From contig JADJUF010000001.1 in assembly GCA_016717005.1 (NCBI GenBank), positions 620,001 to 684,000 of the forward strand: a stretch of DNA of 64,000 nt, given 5' to 3'. Below, piece by piece: positions 50,448 to 59,552 of this stretch (positions are counted from its first letter, which is position 1; the number at the start of each line of letters is the position of its first letter). Origin of the DNA: Myxococcales bacterium (lineage in GTDB: Bacteria; Myxococcota_A; Polyangia; Haliangiales; Haliangiaceae). The translations under genes and the position numbers were made by a program. The notes beneath the pieces are model-generated. The model was not told where the DNA came from, did no database searches, and saw only the letters and a program-made list of their open reading frames with translations.

Positions 50448-51653
50448 TCAGGCGGCGGCCGCCGCGTAGTGGGTGTCGAGCAGCGACATGTTCAGGTAGA
50501 TGCGGTCGCGCCAGATGGACACCGACTGCTGGGCGACGGTGGTGATCAGGCGGAGGGCGCTGGCGCGGTCGGGGAAGGCGCCGATGGCGCGGGTGCGGCG
50601 CTTGATCTCGCCGTGGAGCCGCTCGAGGCCGTTGTTCGTGCGGACGCGCAGCCAGTGCGCCTCGGGGAAGGCGAAGTACTGGGTGGCGGCGTCGAAGCCG
50701 CTCTCGAGGCAGGTGACGGCCTCCGCGAACTGCCGGGCGAAGCGGTCGCGGAAGCTGCGCAGCGCCTTCTTGGCGTCGACGAGGCTGACGGCGTGGAGGA
50801 CGGCCACGAGTTCGCGGCCGAGGCGCTTCTGGTGGCGCGTGGGCACGTGCGCGAGCACGTTGCGCATCAGGTGGACGGTGCAGCGCTGCATGCGGGCCTC
50901 GGGCAACGCCTTGCGCGCGGCGAGGAGCAGGCCGGCGTGCGCGTCGGCGATGACCAGGCCAACCCCGGTGAGGCCACGCTCGACGAGCTCGCGGAGCAGG
51001 CCGGCCCAGCTCGCCTCAGACTCCTGGGTACCGACGTGCACGGCGAGGAGGCGCCGATGGCCATCGGGACCGACACCGTACGCCACGAGAGCGGAGACGT
51101 TCTCGACGGTGCGGGCCCAGCGCGCGTCGATGAACGTGGCGTCGATGTACAGGTACGTGACGGGCTCGGTGATCGGCTCCTTGCGCAACGTCTCGACCTC
51201 GTCCCCGAGCCGGCGGGTCACGCGACTCACCGTCGACCGGCTGACCCGCTTGCCGAGCAGCGCTTGCGTGATCGGCGCCATGTCCCGGGTCGAGGCGCCA
51301 CGCACGTACGTCTCGGTGATGGCGTCGTCGATTTCAGGACGTCGACGGAGGTACCGCCCCAGCGGCGCGGTTGCCGCCCCACCGGCGCGGGTGCGCCCGA
51401 CCCGAACGCCGACCTCGCCGTTGGTGGTCACGACGCGGCGGCCGTAGGCGCCGTTGCGGACGTCGACGCGTTCGTCGCTGCGCTCGTAGGGCCCGGCGCC
51501 GACCAGACGCTCAAGCTCCTCGTCGAGGGCGACCTGGATCGTCCGTTGGACCGCGAGCCGGCAGCGCGCCGCGAGGTCACGCTGGAAGTCTTCTTGCGTC
51601 GGGATCACGAGCTGGGTAGCCTGGAGCGGAAGGGATCGTTTTGATTTCTTCAT
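50448..51653 (-). CDS. IS256-family (mutator-type) transposase
   Basis: A 401-residue protein; ATG 51653 has GAGGA upstream. NGAYGRRVVTTNGEVGVRVGRTR and YVRGASTRDMAPITQALLGKRVSRSTVSRVTRRL are the N-terminal half. The catalytic core has TYLYIDATFIDARW (first Asp), GVGLVIADAHAGLLLAARKALPEARMQRCTVHLMRNVLAHVP (second Asp and the family signature CxxHxxRN), and a C-terminal NNGLERLHGEIKRRTRAIGAFP with the Glu. It appears intact. I could not match inverted repeats on the two sides. The right flank has CTATACGGACACGCCCCC, which looks like such an end, but the left partner is missing. Confidence 0.95.
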   Translation of the reverse strand: MKKSKRSLPLQATQLVIPTQEDFQRDLAARCRLAVQRTIQVALDEELERLVGAGPYERSDERVDVRNGAYGRRVVTTNGEVGVRVGRTRAGGAATAPLGRYLRRRPEIDDAITETYVRGASTRDMAPITQALLGKRVSRSTVSRVTRRLGDEVETLRKEPITEPVTYLYIDATFIDARWARTVENVSALVAYGVGPDGHRRLLAVHVGTQESEASWAGLLRELVERGLTGVGLVIADAHAGLLLAARKALPEARMQRCTVHLMRNVLAHVPTRHQKRLGRELVAVLHAVSLVDAKKALRSFRDRFARQFAEAVTCLESGFDAATQYFAFPEAHWLRVRTNNGLERLHGEIKRRTRAIGAFPDRASALRLITTVAQQSVSIWRDRIYLNMSLLDTHYAAAAA

Positions 51654-51984
51654 GGGGGTTCCTCCTCGGTGTCGCAACCAAGAGGTTCCCCCTTCTTTTC
51701 TTGGAGCCCAAGAAACCGGCTTCTACACAACTATACGGACACGCCCCCTGCCACCCCATGCTGAACGAGTCCTACTCGTCCTACTCCCCAGGCTCCGCCA
51801 AACCCGGGTTGCAAACGTATGAGCGGCGCAACCCATGTCTTGACTAGACCCAGCGGCCGATCGAGCGGCCGATCGAGCGGCTGATCGAGCGCGATTCCAG
51901 CGTCGAGTGGCCGAAAGTGGCTGCACGGCCAGGCCGCGACCACCTAACCTGCGGGGATCCCTGCCGTCGGTAGAATAGGGCCCC
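51654..51984. other. gap right of the transposase, with a 12-bp repeat and a promoter-like core
   Basis: No gene. AGCGGCCGATCG is present twice perfectly (51852-51863, 51864-51875) and once with one change (51876-51887). GTAGAATAGGG at 51970-51980 contains TAGAAT, a -10-like hexamer facing the 98-bp tandem units to its right. The same 11-mer occurs on the minus strand near 37873-37883. Confidence 0.5.
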
Positions 51985-52180
51985 CACCCAGGACGCGAAA
52001 CTCCCGGCGCGTCGACCGGTGCTCGACCGGAAAGAGTTACGAGCTCTGAGTTCCAGAGGGCCTGTCGCCAGGCCCTCGTCAGCACCCAAGACGCGAGACT
52101 CCCGGCGCGCAGCTCGGTGCTCGACCGAAACGCTGACCGGCGCTGAGGTTCAGCGGGCTGGTCGCCGAACGCTCCTCGCG
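51985..52180 (+). ncRNA. two tandem 98-bp units with conserved hairpins, possible structured RNA
   Basis: Unit 1 spans 51985-52082 and unit 2 52083-52180. Both open CACCCA(G/A)GACGCGA(A/G)ACTCCCGGCGCG and share GGTGCTCGACCG. A first hairpin differs between units but stays paired: CTCTG/CAGAG against CGCTG/CAGCG. Unit 1 then has GAGGGCCTG/CAGGCCCTC around TCGC. Unit 2 keeps GTCGCC but its arms pair poorly. A TAGAAT hexamer precedes unit 1. No reading frame fits. The paired changes suggest selection on RNA structure, but a mobile DNA repeat is an alternative. Confidence 0.45.
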
Positions 52181-52205
52181 CAGACTGTCGACCTGGCCCC
52201 GGAGG

Positions 52206-53023
52206 TCAGCGGGTCAGCGCGGTGCCGACCGCGCCAGCCTCGGCCAGCTCGCGCACCAGGTCGCCCGGCGCGACCTCGCCGACGATGTGGATCGCGCCGA
52301 CCCGGCCGTCGGCCAGGGCCGCCATCGACTCCTCGAGCTTGGGGATCATGCCGCCGGTGACGGTGCCGTCGACGATCGCCGCCTTGGCCTCGGCCACGGT
52401 CAGCGTCCGCAGGCGCGACGCCGGATCCTTGACGTCGCGCAGCACGCCCGAGGTCGAGGTCACCAGCACCAGGTGGGCGGCGCCGAGCGCGCCCGCGACC
52501 TGGTTGGCGACGATGTCGGCGTTGACGTTGAGCGCCTGGCCGTGGGCGTCGGCCGCGAGGCACGCGAGCACCGGCACGTAGCCGGCCGCGCCGAGGAGCG
52601 CGAGCAGCGCGAGATCGAAGCCGGCGATGTCGCCGACGAGGCCGAAGTCGATCGGGTCGGGCCCGCCGCCCGAGACCACCCGCGGCGGCCGCTTGACCGC
52701 GCGCACGACCGCGCTCGACGCGCCGTGCAGGCCGACCGGGCGCGCGCCCGCCGCCATCAGCTGGCCGCACAGATCGACGTTGACCTTGCCGGCGACGGCC
52801 ATCTTCATCACGTCGAGCGTCGCGGCGTCGGTGATGCGCCGACCGCCGACGATGTTGGGCACCAGACCGAGCGACTTCTGCAGCGCGGTGGCCTGGGGCC
52901 CGCCGCCGTGGACCACGACCACCCGCGCGCCGCCGGCCGCGAGCGCGGCGACGTCGGCCGCGACCGCGGCGCCGACCGGACCACCGACGGTCTCGCCGCC
53001 GAGCTTGACGACGATCGTGGCGG

Positions 53024-53033
<10 letters not shown>
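52206..53033 (-). CDS. argB: acetylglutamate kinase-family enzyme (ArgB)
   Basis: A 275-residue amino-acid kinase. IVVKLGGETVGG is the Lys-containing phosphate loop. VVVVHGGGPQATALQKSLGL and GRRITDAATLDVMKMAVAGKVNVDL form the substrate site. GHG-type loops with NVNADIVANQVAGALGA, and VTGGMIPKLEESMAAL with the catalytic Lys, complete it. It phosphorylates N-acetylglutamate in arginine synthesis. GTG 53033 overlaps the argC end by 10 bp. Some features also fit LysZ-type kinases that act on a carrier-bound amino acid, but no carrier gene is here. No argJ or argD is nearby. Confidence 0.9.
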
Positions 53034-54082
<1,049 letters not shown>

Positions 54083-54125
54083 GGTGGCGGCGTTGTACCA
54101 GCGGCGCCGGCGCCGGTCGAGGTGC

Positions 54126-54131
54126 TACCCT
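54126..54131 (+). promoter_or_regulatory. -10-like hexamer TACCCT at leaderless spacing
   Basis: TACCCT ends eight bases before ATG 54140 in the 57-bp space between divergent argC and the M20 gene. No Shine-Dalgarno is present. Confidence 0.4.
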
Positions 54132-54139
54132 CGCGCGCG

Positions 54140-55321
54140 ATGACCGACCTCGTCGATCGCGCGCTCGCCGCCGCCGATGCCCGAGCCCCCGAGCTCCTGC
54201 CGCTCTTGCGGCGCTGGGTCGAGATCAACTCGTACACCGGCAACGTCGCCGGCTGTGATCAGGTCGCCGACGAGCTGGTCGCCGGCTTCGCCCTGCCCGG
54301 CCTGACCGCGCGGCGGGTGCCTGGCCACGGCTGCGGCGCCCACCTGGTCTGGACCACGCCGGCCTGGGCTCAGGCGGCGCCGGCCCAGCGGGTCGTGCTG
54401 GTCGGTCACCACGACACCGTGTTCCCGCCCGGCACGTTCGAGGTCTGGGAGCAGACCGGCGATCGCCTGCGCGGCCCGGGCGTGCTCGACATGAAGGGCG
54501 GCCTGGCGACGATCCGCACCGCGCTCGCGGCGCTGGCCGACGTCGGCGCGCTGGCGACCTTGCCGCTGGCGCTGTGCTCGGTCGCCGACGAGGAGACCGG
54601 CTCGTCCGATTCCCGGACGTTCCTCGAGGACGTCGCCCGCGGCGCCGGCGCGGCGCTGGTGTTCGAGTCGGGCCGCGCCACCGACCAGATCGTCACGCAG
54701 CGCAAGGGCACGGGCAAGGTCGCGGTCAAGGTCACCGGCAAGGCCGCCCACGCCGGCAACAACCTGAAGGACGGCGTCAACGCGCTGTGGGCGCTGGCCC
54801 GGTTCATCGACGCCGCCCAGGGCCTGACCGACTGGGACACCGGCGTCACCGTCAACGTCGGGCTGGCCTCGGGCGGCACCAGCGCCAACACCGTGCCCGA
54901 GCACGCGAGCTGCCAGATCGACTTCCGCTACGTGCGCGCGGTCGACGGCCACGCGCTCATGGCCGCGTTCGATCGGGCCGCGCGCGCGATCGCCGAGACC
55001 ACCGGCGCGCGGTTCGTGATCGAGGGCGGCATCCGGCGCGCGCCGCTCGAGCGCACGCCGTCGTCGACCGAGCTGCTGACCCGGTACGAGGCCTGCGCCG
55101 CGGCCGAGGGCCTCGGCGTCGGCGAGGCGCCGCTGCAGGGCGGCGGCTCCGACGCCAACACCGTCAGCGCGATCGGCGTGCCGGCGATCGACGCGCTCGG
55201 CCCGCGCGGCAAGGGCTTCCACACCCACGACGAGTACATCGAGCTGCCGACCTTGGCGCAGCGCACGCGCGCGCTGGTCCGGCTGCTGGCGGCCTGGCCG
55301 CGCCTCGCCGCCGACGCGTGA
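54140..55321 (+). CDS. M20-family metallopeptidase (CPG2/acetylornithine deacetylase-like)
   Basis: A 393-residue protein. VVLVGHHDTVFPPG has the first zinc His and the catalytic Asp. GVLDMKGGLATI has the bridging Asp, VADEETGSSDS the catalytic Glu and a zinc Glu, and GKGFHTHDEYIELPTL the last His. The dimerisation domain lies between (TGKAAHAGNNLKDGVNAL, and SGGTSANTVPEHASCQIDFRY). The set is closest to glutamate carboxypeptidase (CPG2) forms, which release Glu from folate-like or acyl-Glu substrates. Its position opposite argC invites a link to N-acyl-glutamate/ornithine, but this is only inference. Confidence 0.9.
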   Translation: MTDLVDRALAAADARAPELLPLLRRWVEINSYTGNVAGCDQVADELVAGFALPGLTARRVPGHGCGAHLVWTTPAWAQAAPAQRVVLVGHHDTVFPPGTFEVWEQTGDRLRGPGVLDMKGGLATIRTALAALADVGALATLPLALCSVADEETGSSDSRTFLEDVARGAGAALVFESGRATDQIVTQRKGTGKVAVKVTGKAAHAGNNLKDGVNALWALARFIDAAQGLTDWDTGVTVNVGLASGGTSANTVPEHASCQIDFRYVRAVDGHALMAAFDRAARAIAETTGARFVIEGGIRRAPLERTPSSTELLTRYEACAAAEGLGVGEAPLQGGGSDANTVSAIGVPAIDALGPRGKGFHTHDEYIELPTLAQRTRALVRLLAAWPRLAADA

Positions 55322-55397
55322 GCCGCCGGGCGCGAGGATCCAGCCGACGTCGTGCGCGCCGCACCGGCCACGCGGCACGGACGCCGCGCGCCGCGCG

Positions 55398-55967
55398 TCA
55401 CTCGTACGCGGCGAACGTCAGCGTCAGCTGGAGGTCGGCGTCGGCGCCCTTGGTCTCGAAGTCGGCGCCGGCGGGGCCGCGGATGACGACCTTGAAGCTC
55501 CCGCCCATCACCTTGGCGAGGTCGGCGGCGCCGAGCGTGGTCGACGTGAACGTCCCGGCGAGCGTCGCGGGTCCGCCGCCGGTGGTCGCGGCGATCGCGC
55601 CGCCGCCGGCCGGCACGGTGTTGTTGGTGTCGTTCATGACGAACACCACGTCGACCTGGCCGGTGAAGACCTCGCCGAGCATGGTGACGCCGGTCGAGCC
55701 GGCGCCGAGCGTCAGGGTCAGGCCCTCGAGCGCGATCTCCGACGGATCCTTGCCGCCGAGCGCCGCGCGCGCGTCGGAGACGAACTTGCCGTAGGGGTTG
55801 CCGCTCTCGGTGGTGATGCCCTTCTCGTCGGACACGACCCCGCCGACGGTGTCGGACGACTTGGCCTTCAGGTTGATGCCGACGGGCTCCGAGACCCGGA
55901 CCGGGTCGTCGCCGCAGGCGGCGAGCGTCACGAGGGCGAGGCACGCGAGACGAGTCGAGTGGTTCAT
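55398..55967 (-). CDS. hypothetical lipoprotein (189 aa)
   Basis: Signal with lipobox LAAC (Cys18), followed by GDDPV. The mature part is a single beta-rich domain of about 165 residues with no Cys: TVGGVVSDEKGITTESGNPYGKFVSDAR, LEGLTLTLGAGSTGV, QVDVVFVMNDTNNTVPAGGG, LAGTFTSTTLG and FKVVIRGPAGADFETKGADADLQLTLTF. The family is not recognised; it looks like a small jelly-roll-type surface domain. Convergent with the M20 gene. Confidence 0.82.
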   Translation of the reverse strand: MNHSTRLACLALVTLAACGDDPVRVSEPVGINLKAKSSDTVGGVVSDEKGITTESGNPYGKFVSDARAALGGKDPSEIALEGLTLTLGAGSTGVTMLGEVFTGQVDVVFVMNDTNNTVPAGGGAIAATTGGGPATLAGTFTSTTLGAADLAKVMGGSFKVVIRGPAGADFETKGADADLQLTLTFAAYE

Positions 55968-56037
55968 GACCGGTTGGTCGCGCGATCCTCGTCCGCGGTC
56001 GCAACAGCTTCACGCCGCCCGGGTTATCGAGCGGTTA

Positions 56038-56215
56038 GGGCCCGCGCGTGAACAAGTCGATCGAGGATCGCGGACGAGGCGCCCGGATGGCAAGGCGACG
56101 GCGAGGACCGGAGGGGAGCGTCCTCGTTGGACGTGACCCGAGGACCGGAGCCGGCAACGCAGCCAGCCGGGATGGATCGGCCGCGAGACCGACCGAGTTG
56201 TTCACGCGCGGGCCC
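56038..56215. mobile_element. 178-bp MITE-like element with TTA target duplication
   Basis: The ends are perfect 18-bp inverted repeats, GGGCCCGCGCGTGAACAA (56038-56055) and its complement (56198-56215). With two mismatches the match extends to about 26 bp. TTA occurs directly outside each end (56035-56037, 56216-56218), as a 3-bp target duplication would. The interior has no gene; GTCCTCG and CGAGGAC arms inside it could fold. It fills the 300-bp gap between the lipoprotein and the SDR gene. The transposase that moves it is not in the window. Confidence 0.8.
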
Positions 56216-56267
56216 TTAGGCCACGTCGGCGGTTGTCGCACGCTGTGAGTTCGTTCACGCTCGCGCC

Positions 56268-57119
56268 ATGGCCCCCGCCCGCGATCTCGCTGACCGTCAC
56301 TACGTGATCACCGGCGCCAACACCGGCATCGGCAAGGAGACCGCGCGCGCGCTCGCGGCCCGGGGCGCGCGCGTGACGATGGCGTGCCGGACCGAGGCCA
56401 AGACCCGGCCGGTCATCGACGAGCTGACCCGGACCACCGCGAACGACGGCCTCAGCTTCGTCGCGCTCGACCTCGCCGACCTGGCGTCGGTCCGGACCTG
56501 CGCCGCCGAGCTGATCGCGCGCGGCGGCCCGATCCACGGCCTGATCAACAACGCCGGGCTGGCCGGGCCGCGCGGCCTGACCAAGGACGGCTTCGAGCTG
56601 ACGTTCGGCACCAACCACCTCGGCCCGTTCTTGCTGACCAAGCAGCTGCTGCCCCTGCTCGAGGCCACGCCCGGCGCGCGGATCGTCAACGTCGCCAGCG
56701 CGTCGCACTACCAGGCCAAGCGGATCGACTGGGACGCGCTGCGCAAGCCGACCGCGTCGGTGACGGCGATGGGCGAGTACGCGGTGTCGAAGCTCGCGAA
56801 CGTGCTGTTCACCAAGGAGCTGGCCCGGCGCCTGCCGCCGGCCCAGGTCGCCGCCTACGCGCTGCACCCGGGCGTGATCGCGTCGGACATCTGGAGCCGG
56901 CGCATCCCGCGGCCGGTCGCGTGGCTGATGACGCGGTTCATGAAGTCGACCGCCGACGGCGCGCGCACGTCGATCTACTGCGCGACCGCGCCCGAGCTCG
57001 CCGGCGTGAGCGGCCGCTACTACACCGACTCCAAGGAGAAGCGCCCCAGCCGCCTGGCCGACGACGCGGCGCTCGCGGCCGAGCTGTGGCAGCGCAGCGA
57101 GGCGTGGGTCGCGGCGTGA
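56268..57119 (+). CDS. short-chain dehydrogenase/reductase (retinol-dehydrogenase-like)
   Basis: A 283-residue classical SDR. YVITGANTGIGKETARALAARGARVTMACR is the NADP-binding motif; the Arg after the second strand favours NADPH. LDLADLASVRTCAAEL, LINNAGLAG and FGTNHLGPFLLTKQLLPLL follow. Catalytic Ser is in IVNVASASHYQ and the YxxxK pair is in GEYAVSKLANVLF. ALHPGVIASDIW and the extended C-terminus match the RDH/WW-oxidoreductase group. It reduces or oxidises an unknown lipophilic carbonyl. The MITE ends 52 bp before its start. Confidence 0.93.
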   Translation: MAPARDLADRHYVITGANTGIGKETARALAARGARVTMACRTEAKTRPVIDELTRTTANDGLSFVALDLADLASVRTCAAELIARGGPIHGLINNAGLAGPRGLTKDGFELTFGTNHLGPFLLTKQLLPLLEATPGARIVNVASASHYQAKRIDWDALRKPTASVTAMGEYAVSKLANVLFTKELARRLPPAQVAAYALHPGVIASDIWSRRIPRPVAWLMTRFMKSTADGARTSIYCATAPELAGVSGRYYTDSKEKRPSRLADDAALAAELWQRSEAWVAA

Positions 57120-57184
57120 TCGCCGGGCGACACCACGACCGGGCAGATCCTTTGGCGCGATCGCGCGTAGACATGGGCATCGCC

Positions 57185-58207
57185 ATGTCGCCTCGCCTCG
57201 TCGTCACCACGCTGATCCTCGCGCTGTCCCCGGCGCTGGCCCCGTCGCTGGCCCGCGCCGAGCAGCCCGCGCCGCCGCCGGCGCCCGCCGCCGAACCCGC
57301 CGATGAACCCGCGCCCGCGCCCGCGCCGGCCCCGACGCCGGTCGCCGCCGAGCCGGTCCCCGAGGCGGCGCGCACCTCCTTCGACGTCTCCGAGGTCCGG
57401 ACCCTCGGGGGCAGCAGCGGCGTGGACACGCGCTCGTACGCCAAGGACTGGCTGGTGGCGCCCCCGGGCTACAACATCGGCGGCGAGCTGCGCTTCATCA
57501 CCGCGAGCACGTCGCCCGACGGGCCGCGGATCAAGTTCACCGATCTGGCCATCCTGCGCCTGCACACCCGCTGGACCGCGGGCCGACGGGTCGAGCTGTC
57601 GGGCTCGGCCGATCTGCTGGCCAAGCAGCCCGACAGCCGCACCGACTTCTTGTTCCAGGGCGGCGCGCTCGGGCTCAAGATCGCCACCAGCCGCGCCACC
57701 GCGATCTCGGCCGGCCTCGCGGGCGGCCCGACGATGGGCGACGACGGCTTCTGGGGCTCGGTCGGGACCGGCGTCATCCACCGGTCGCGCATCGAGCAGT
57801 TCCTCGCGTTCCAGTACGGGGGCGGCGCGTCCGCCACCGCGCTGCGCATGGGCGACGCCGATCCGGTCTGGCAGGCCGGGCTGGCGGCGTCGAGCGAGCT
57901 GGTGTTCCACACGCCCCGCGGCGAGTGGGCGCTGTGGTTCGGCTTCGATCTCGAGCTGCCGGTGGTCCACACCGACGCGCTCGATCCGCGCAGCCGCCTG
58001 GGCGTCACGATCGGCACCGTCTTCGCCGCGGTCAAGGACTGGGACATCTACACCACGTTCTCGTGGCGCGATCGCGGCACCACCGACCTGCCGGCGACGA
58101 CGCTGCCGATCATCGACGGCGGCTTCGATCAGAAGCAGTTCGCGGTCGGCCTCACCCGGCGGTTCAGCGTGCGCGGCAAGAGCGCCAAGTGGGCGCTGGC
58201 GCTGTAG
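57185..58207 (+). CDS. exported Pro/Ala-linker protein with predicted beta-barrel
   Basis: A 340-residue protein from ATG 57185 (ATG 57173 adds four residues). The signal peptide ends LARA. A Pro/Ala/Glu linker (about 25-65) follows. The rest alternates hydrophobic and polar residues in about ten strands: YNIGGELRFITASTSPDG, AILRLHTRWTAGRRVELSGSADLLAKQ, AISAGLAGGPTMGDDGFWGSVGTG, EWALWFGFDLELPVV and WDIYTTFSWRD. This is typical of outer-membrane porin-like proteins. It ends WALAL rather than in Phe. The function is unknown. Confidence 0.75.
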   Translation: MSPRLVVTTLILALSPALAPSLARAEQPAPPPAPAAEPADEPAPAPAPAPTPVAAEPVPEAARTSFDVSEVRTLGGSSGVDTRSYAKDWLVAPPGYNIGGELRFITASTSPDGPRIKFTDLAILRLHTRWTAGRRVELSGSADLLAKQPDSRTDFLFQGGALGLKIATSRATAISAGLAGGPTMGDDGFWGSVGTGVIHRSRIEQFLAFQYGGGASATALRMGDADPVWQAGLAASSELVFHTPRGEWALWFGFDLELPVVHTDALDPRSRLGVTIGTVFAAVKDWDIYTTFSWRDRGTTDLPATTLPIIDGGFDQKQFAVGLTRRFSVRGKSAKWALAL

Positions 58208-58234
58208 CCGCCGACGCGTGCTATCACGGTGCCC

Positions 58235-59190
58235 ATGCGCACCCTCGCCTCGCGAACCGTCACGCTCGCCGTGGCGGCGCTGGTCGCGACCGTCGCCTGC
58301 AAGAGCGACCCGCGGCCCCCCGCCACGCCGCCCCCGACCACGCCGACCCAGGCCGCGCCCGATCCCTGGGGCGGCACCGCGGCGCCCGCGGCCCCGACCG
58401 CCCTGGTCCAGCCGCTGGTGTGGGAGGCCACCAAGGACGGCCACACCCTGTCGCTCCTCGGCACAATCCACGTCGGCGTCGACGCGCTGACCGAGCTGCC
58501 GCCCTGGGTGCTGGCCCGCCTCGACGCGGCGCCCGCGTTCGCGATGGAGACCGACCTGAGCGATCCCGGGGTGGTCAAGCTCATGGTCCGCACCGACGGC
58601 AAGACCCTCGCGGACGAGCTCGGCCCGACCGACTGGCAGCGGCTGCGCGCCGCGCTGGGCGAGAGCCTGGCCGAGGGCATGAACTCGATGAAGCCGTTCG
58701 CGGCGCTGTCGGCGCTGTCGCTCAAGGACCTGCCCATGACCGCGCCGATGGACATGGTCCTGTTCCAGCGAGCCCGGGACGCCAACAAGCGGCTGGTCTT
58801 CCTCGAGACCGTCGCGGCCCAGCTGGCTGCGATCGATCCCTTCGCGACCGCGGCCGACATCAAGGCGTTGCTCGACCACGCCGCCGAGGCCAAGGCCGAC
58901 ACCCAGAAGATGGTCGGCGACTACCGGGCCGGCGACGCGGCGGGCTCCGCGCGATGTTCGACGACAAGACCCTGTGGATCGCGGCCGGCCGCGACCCGGC
59001 CCGGTTCGGCGACTTCCTGGAGGCGACGCTCGGCCGGCGCAACCGGTCGTGGGTGGCGCCGCTGACCGAGATGGCGGCCGCGGGCGACGGGTTCGTGGCG
59101 GTGGGCGCCGGGCACCTGGTCGGTCCCGACAACCTGCCGGACCTGCTGACCGCGGCCGGGTTCGAGGTCCACCGGGTCACCGGCCCGTGA
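58235..59190 (+). pseudogene. TraB/GumN-family lipoprotein, frameshifted
   Basis: ATG 58235; lipobox TVAC (Cys22), then a Pro-rich linker. The TraB/GumN (erythromycin-esterase-like TIKI) domain has LVWEATKDGHTLSLLGTIHVGVDAL, a signature GxxH, then FAMETDLSD, then APMDMVLFQRARDANKRLVFLETVAAQL. At 58943-58946 the frame breaks after GDYRAGDAAG; the next frame continues RAMFDDKTLWIAAGRDPARF, RNRSWVAPL, FVAVGAGHLVGPDNLPDLL and stops at 59190. One missing C in GCGGGCTCC would restore it. Related proteins are metal-dependent proteases of unknown substrate. It may be an assembly error rather than decay. Confidence 0.78.
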
Positions 59191-59292
59191 CCGCCCCAGT
59201 GACTACCGCGGGGGGCGCACGACTTGCCGCTCGCGCCGCTTGACAGGCTCGCTGCCGCCCGGTATCCGTTTCCCGCCTCATCGTACATCCAT

Positions 59293-59377
59293 GCGCGGAT
59301 GGCGGAATTGGTAGACGCGCTAGCTTGAGGTGCTAGTGGGTAACACCGTGGGGGTTCGAGTCCCCCTTCGCGCACCA
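59293..59377 (+). tRNA. tRNA-Leu (anticodon GAG)
   Basis: Acceptor GCGCGGA pairs with TTCGCGC (one G-T pair), followed by discriminator A and an encoded CCA. The D-arm contains GGCGGAATTGGTAGACGCG. The anticodon arm is CTAGC-TTGAGGT-GCTAG, with GAG at 34-36. The long variable arm (TGGGTAACACCGTGGG region) is typical of class II tRNA-Leu, and the T-arm is GGGGGTTCGAGTCCCCC. It decodes CUC and CUU. Confidence 0.97.
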
Positions 59378-59385
59378 CCCCAACA

Positions 59386-59416
59386 CCGCCGGGCCTCCCC
59401 GGCGGTTCGTCATTTT
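59386..59416 (+). terminator. intrinsic terminator after tRNA-Leu
   Basis: Arms CCGCCGGG / CCCGGCGG with a CCTC loop (59386-59405), followed by TTCGTCATTTT. It begins nine bases after the tRNA CCA. Confidence 0.8.
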
Positions 59417-59552
59417 CGGGCGGCGATGCCCGGAGGCATCGCGTGCGGTCAGCACTGGTTGCGGCACGGCCTCGGATCGTCGCACCCGGTCCCAGGGTGA
59501 CCCTGTACACTATGGGCTCTTTTTGGCCCTCCCCTCACCTGGTGGTCGTTCC

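Noticed and set aside
50056..51760. Exact limits of the IS256-type element
   Set aside because: A likely right end (CTATACGGACACG on the plus strand) was seen, but no matching inverted repeat was found on the left, so only the transposase gene is annotated.
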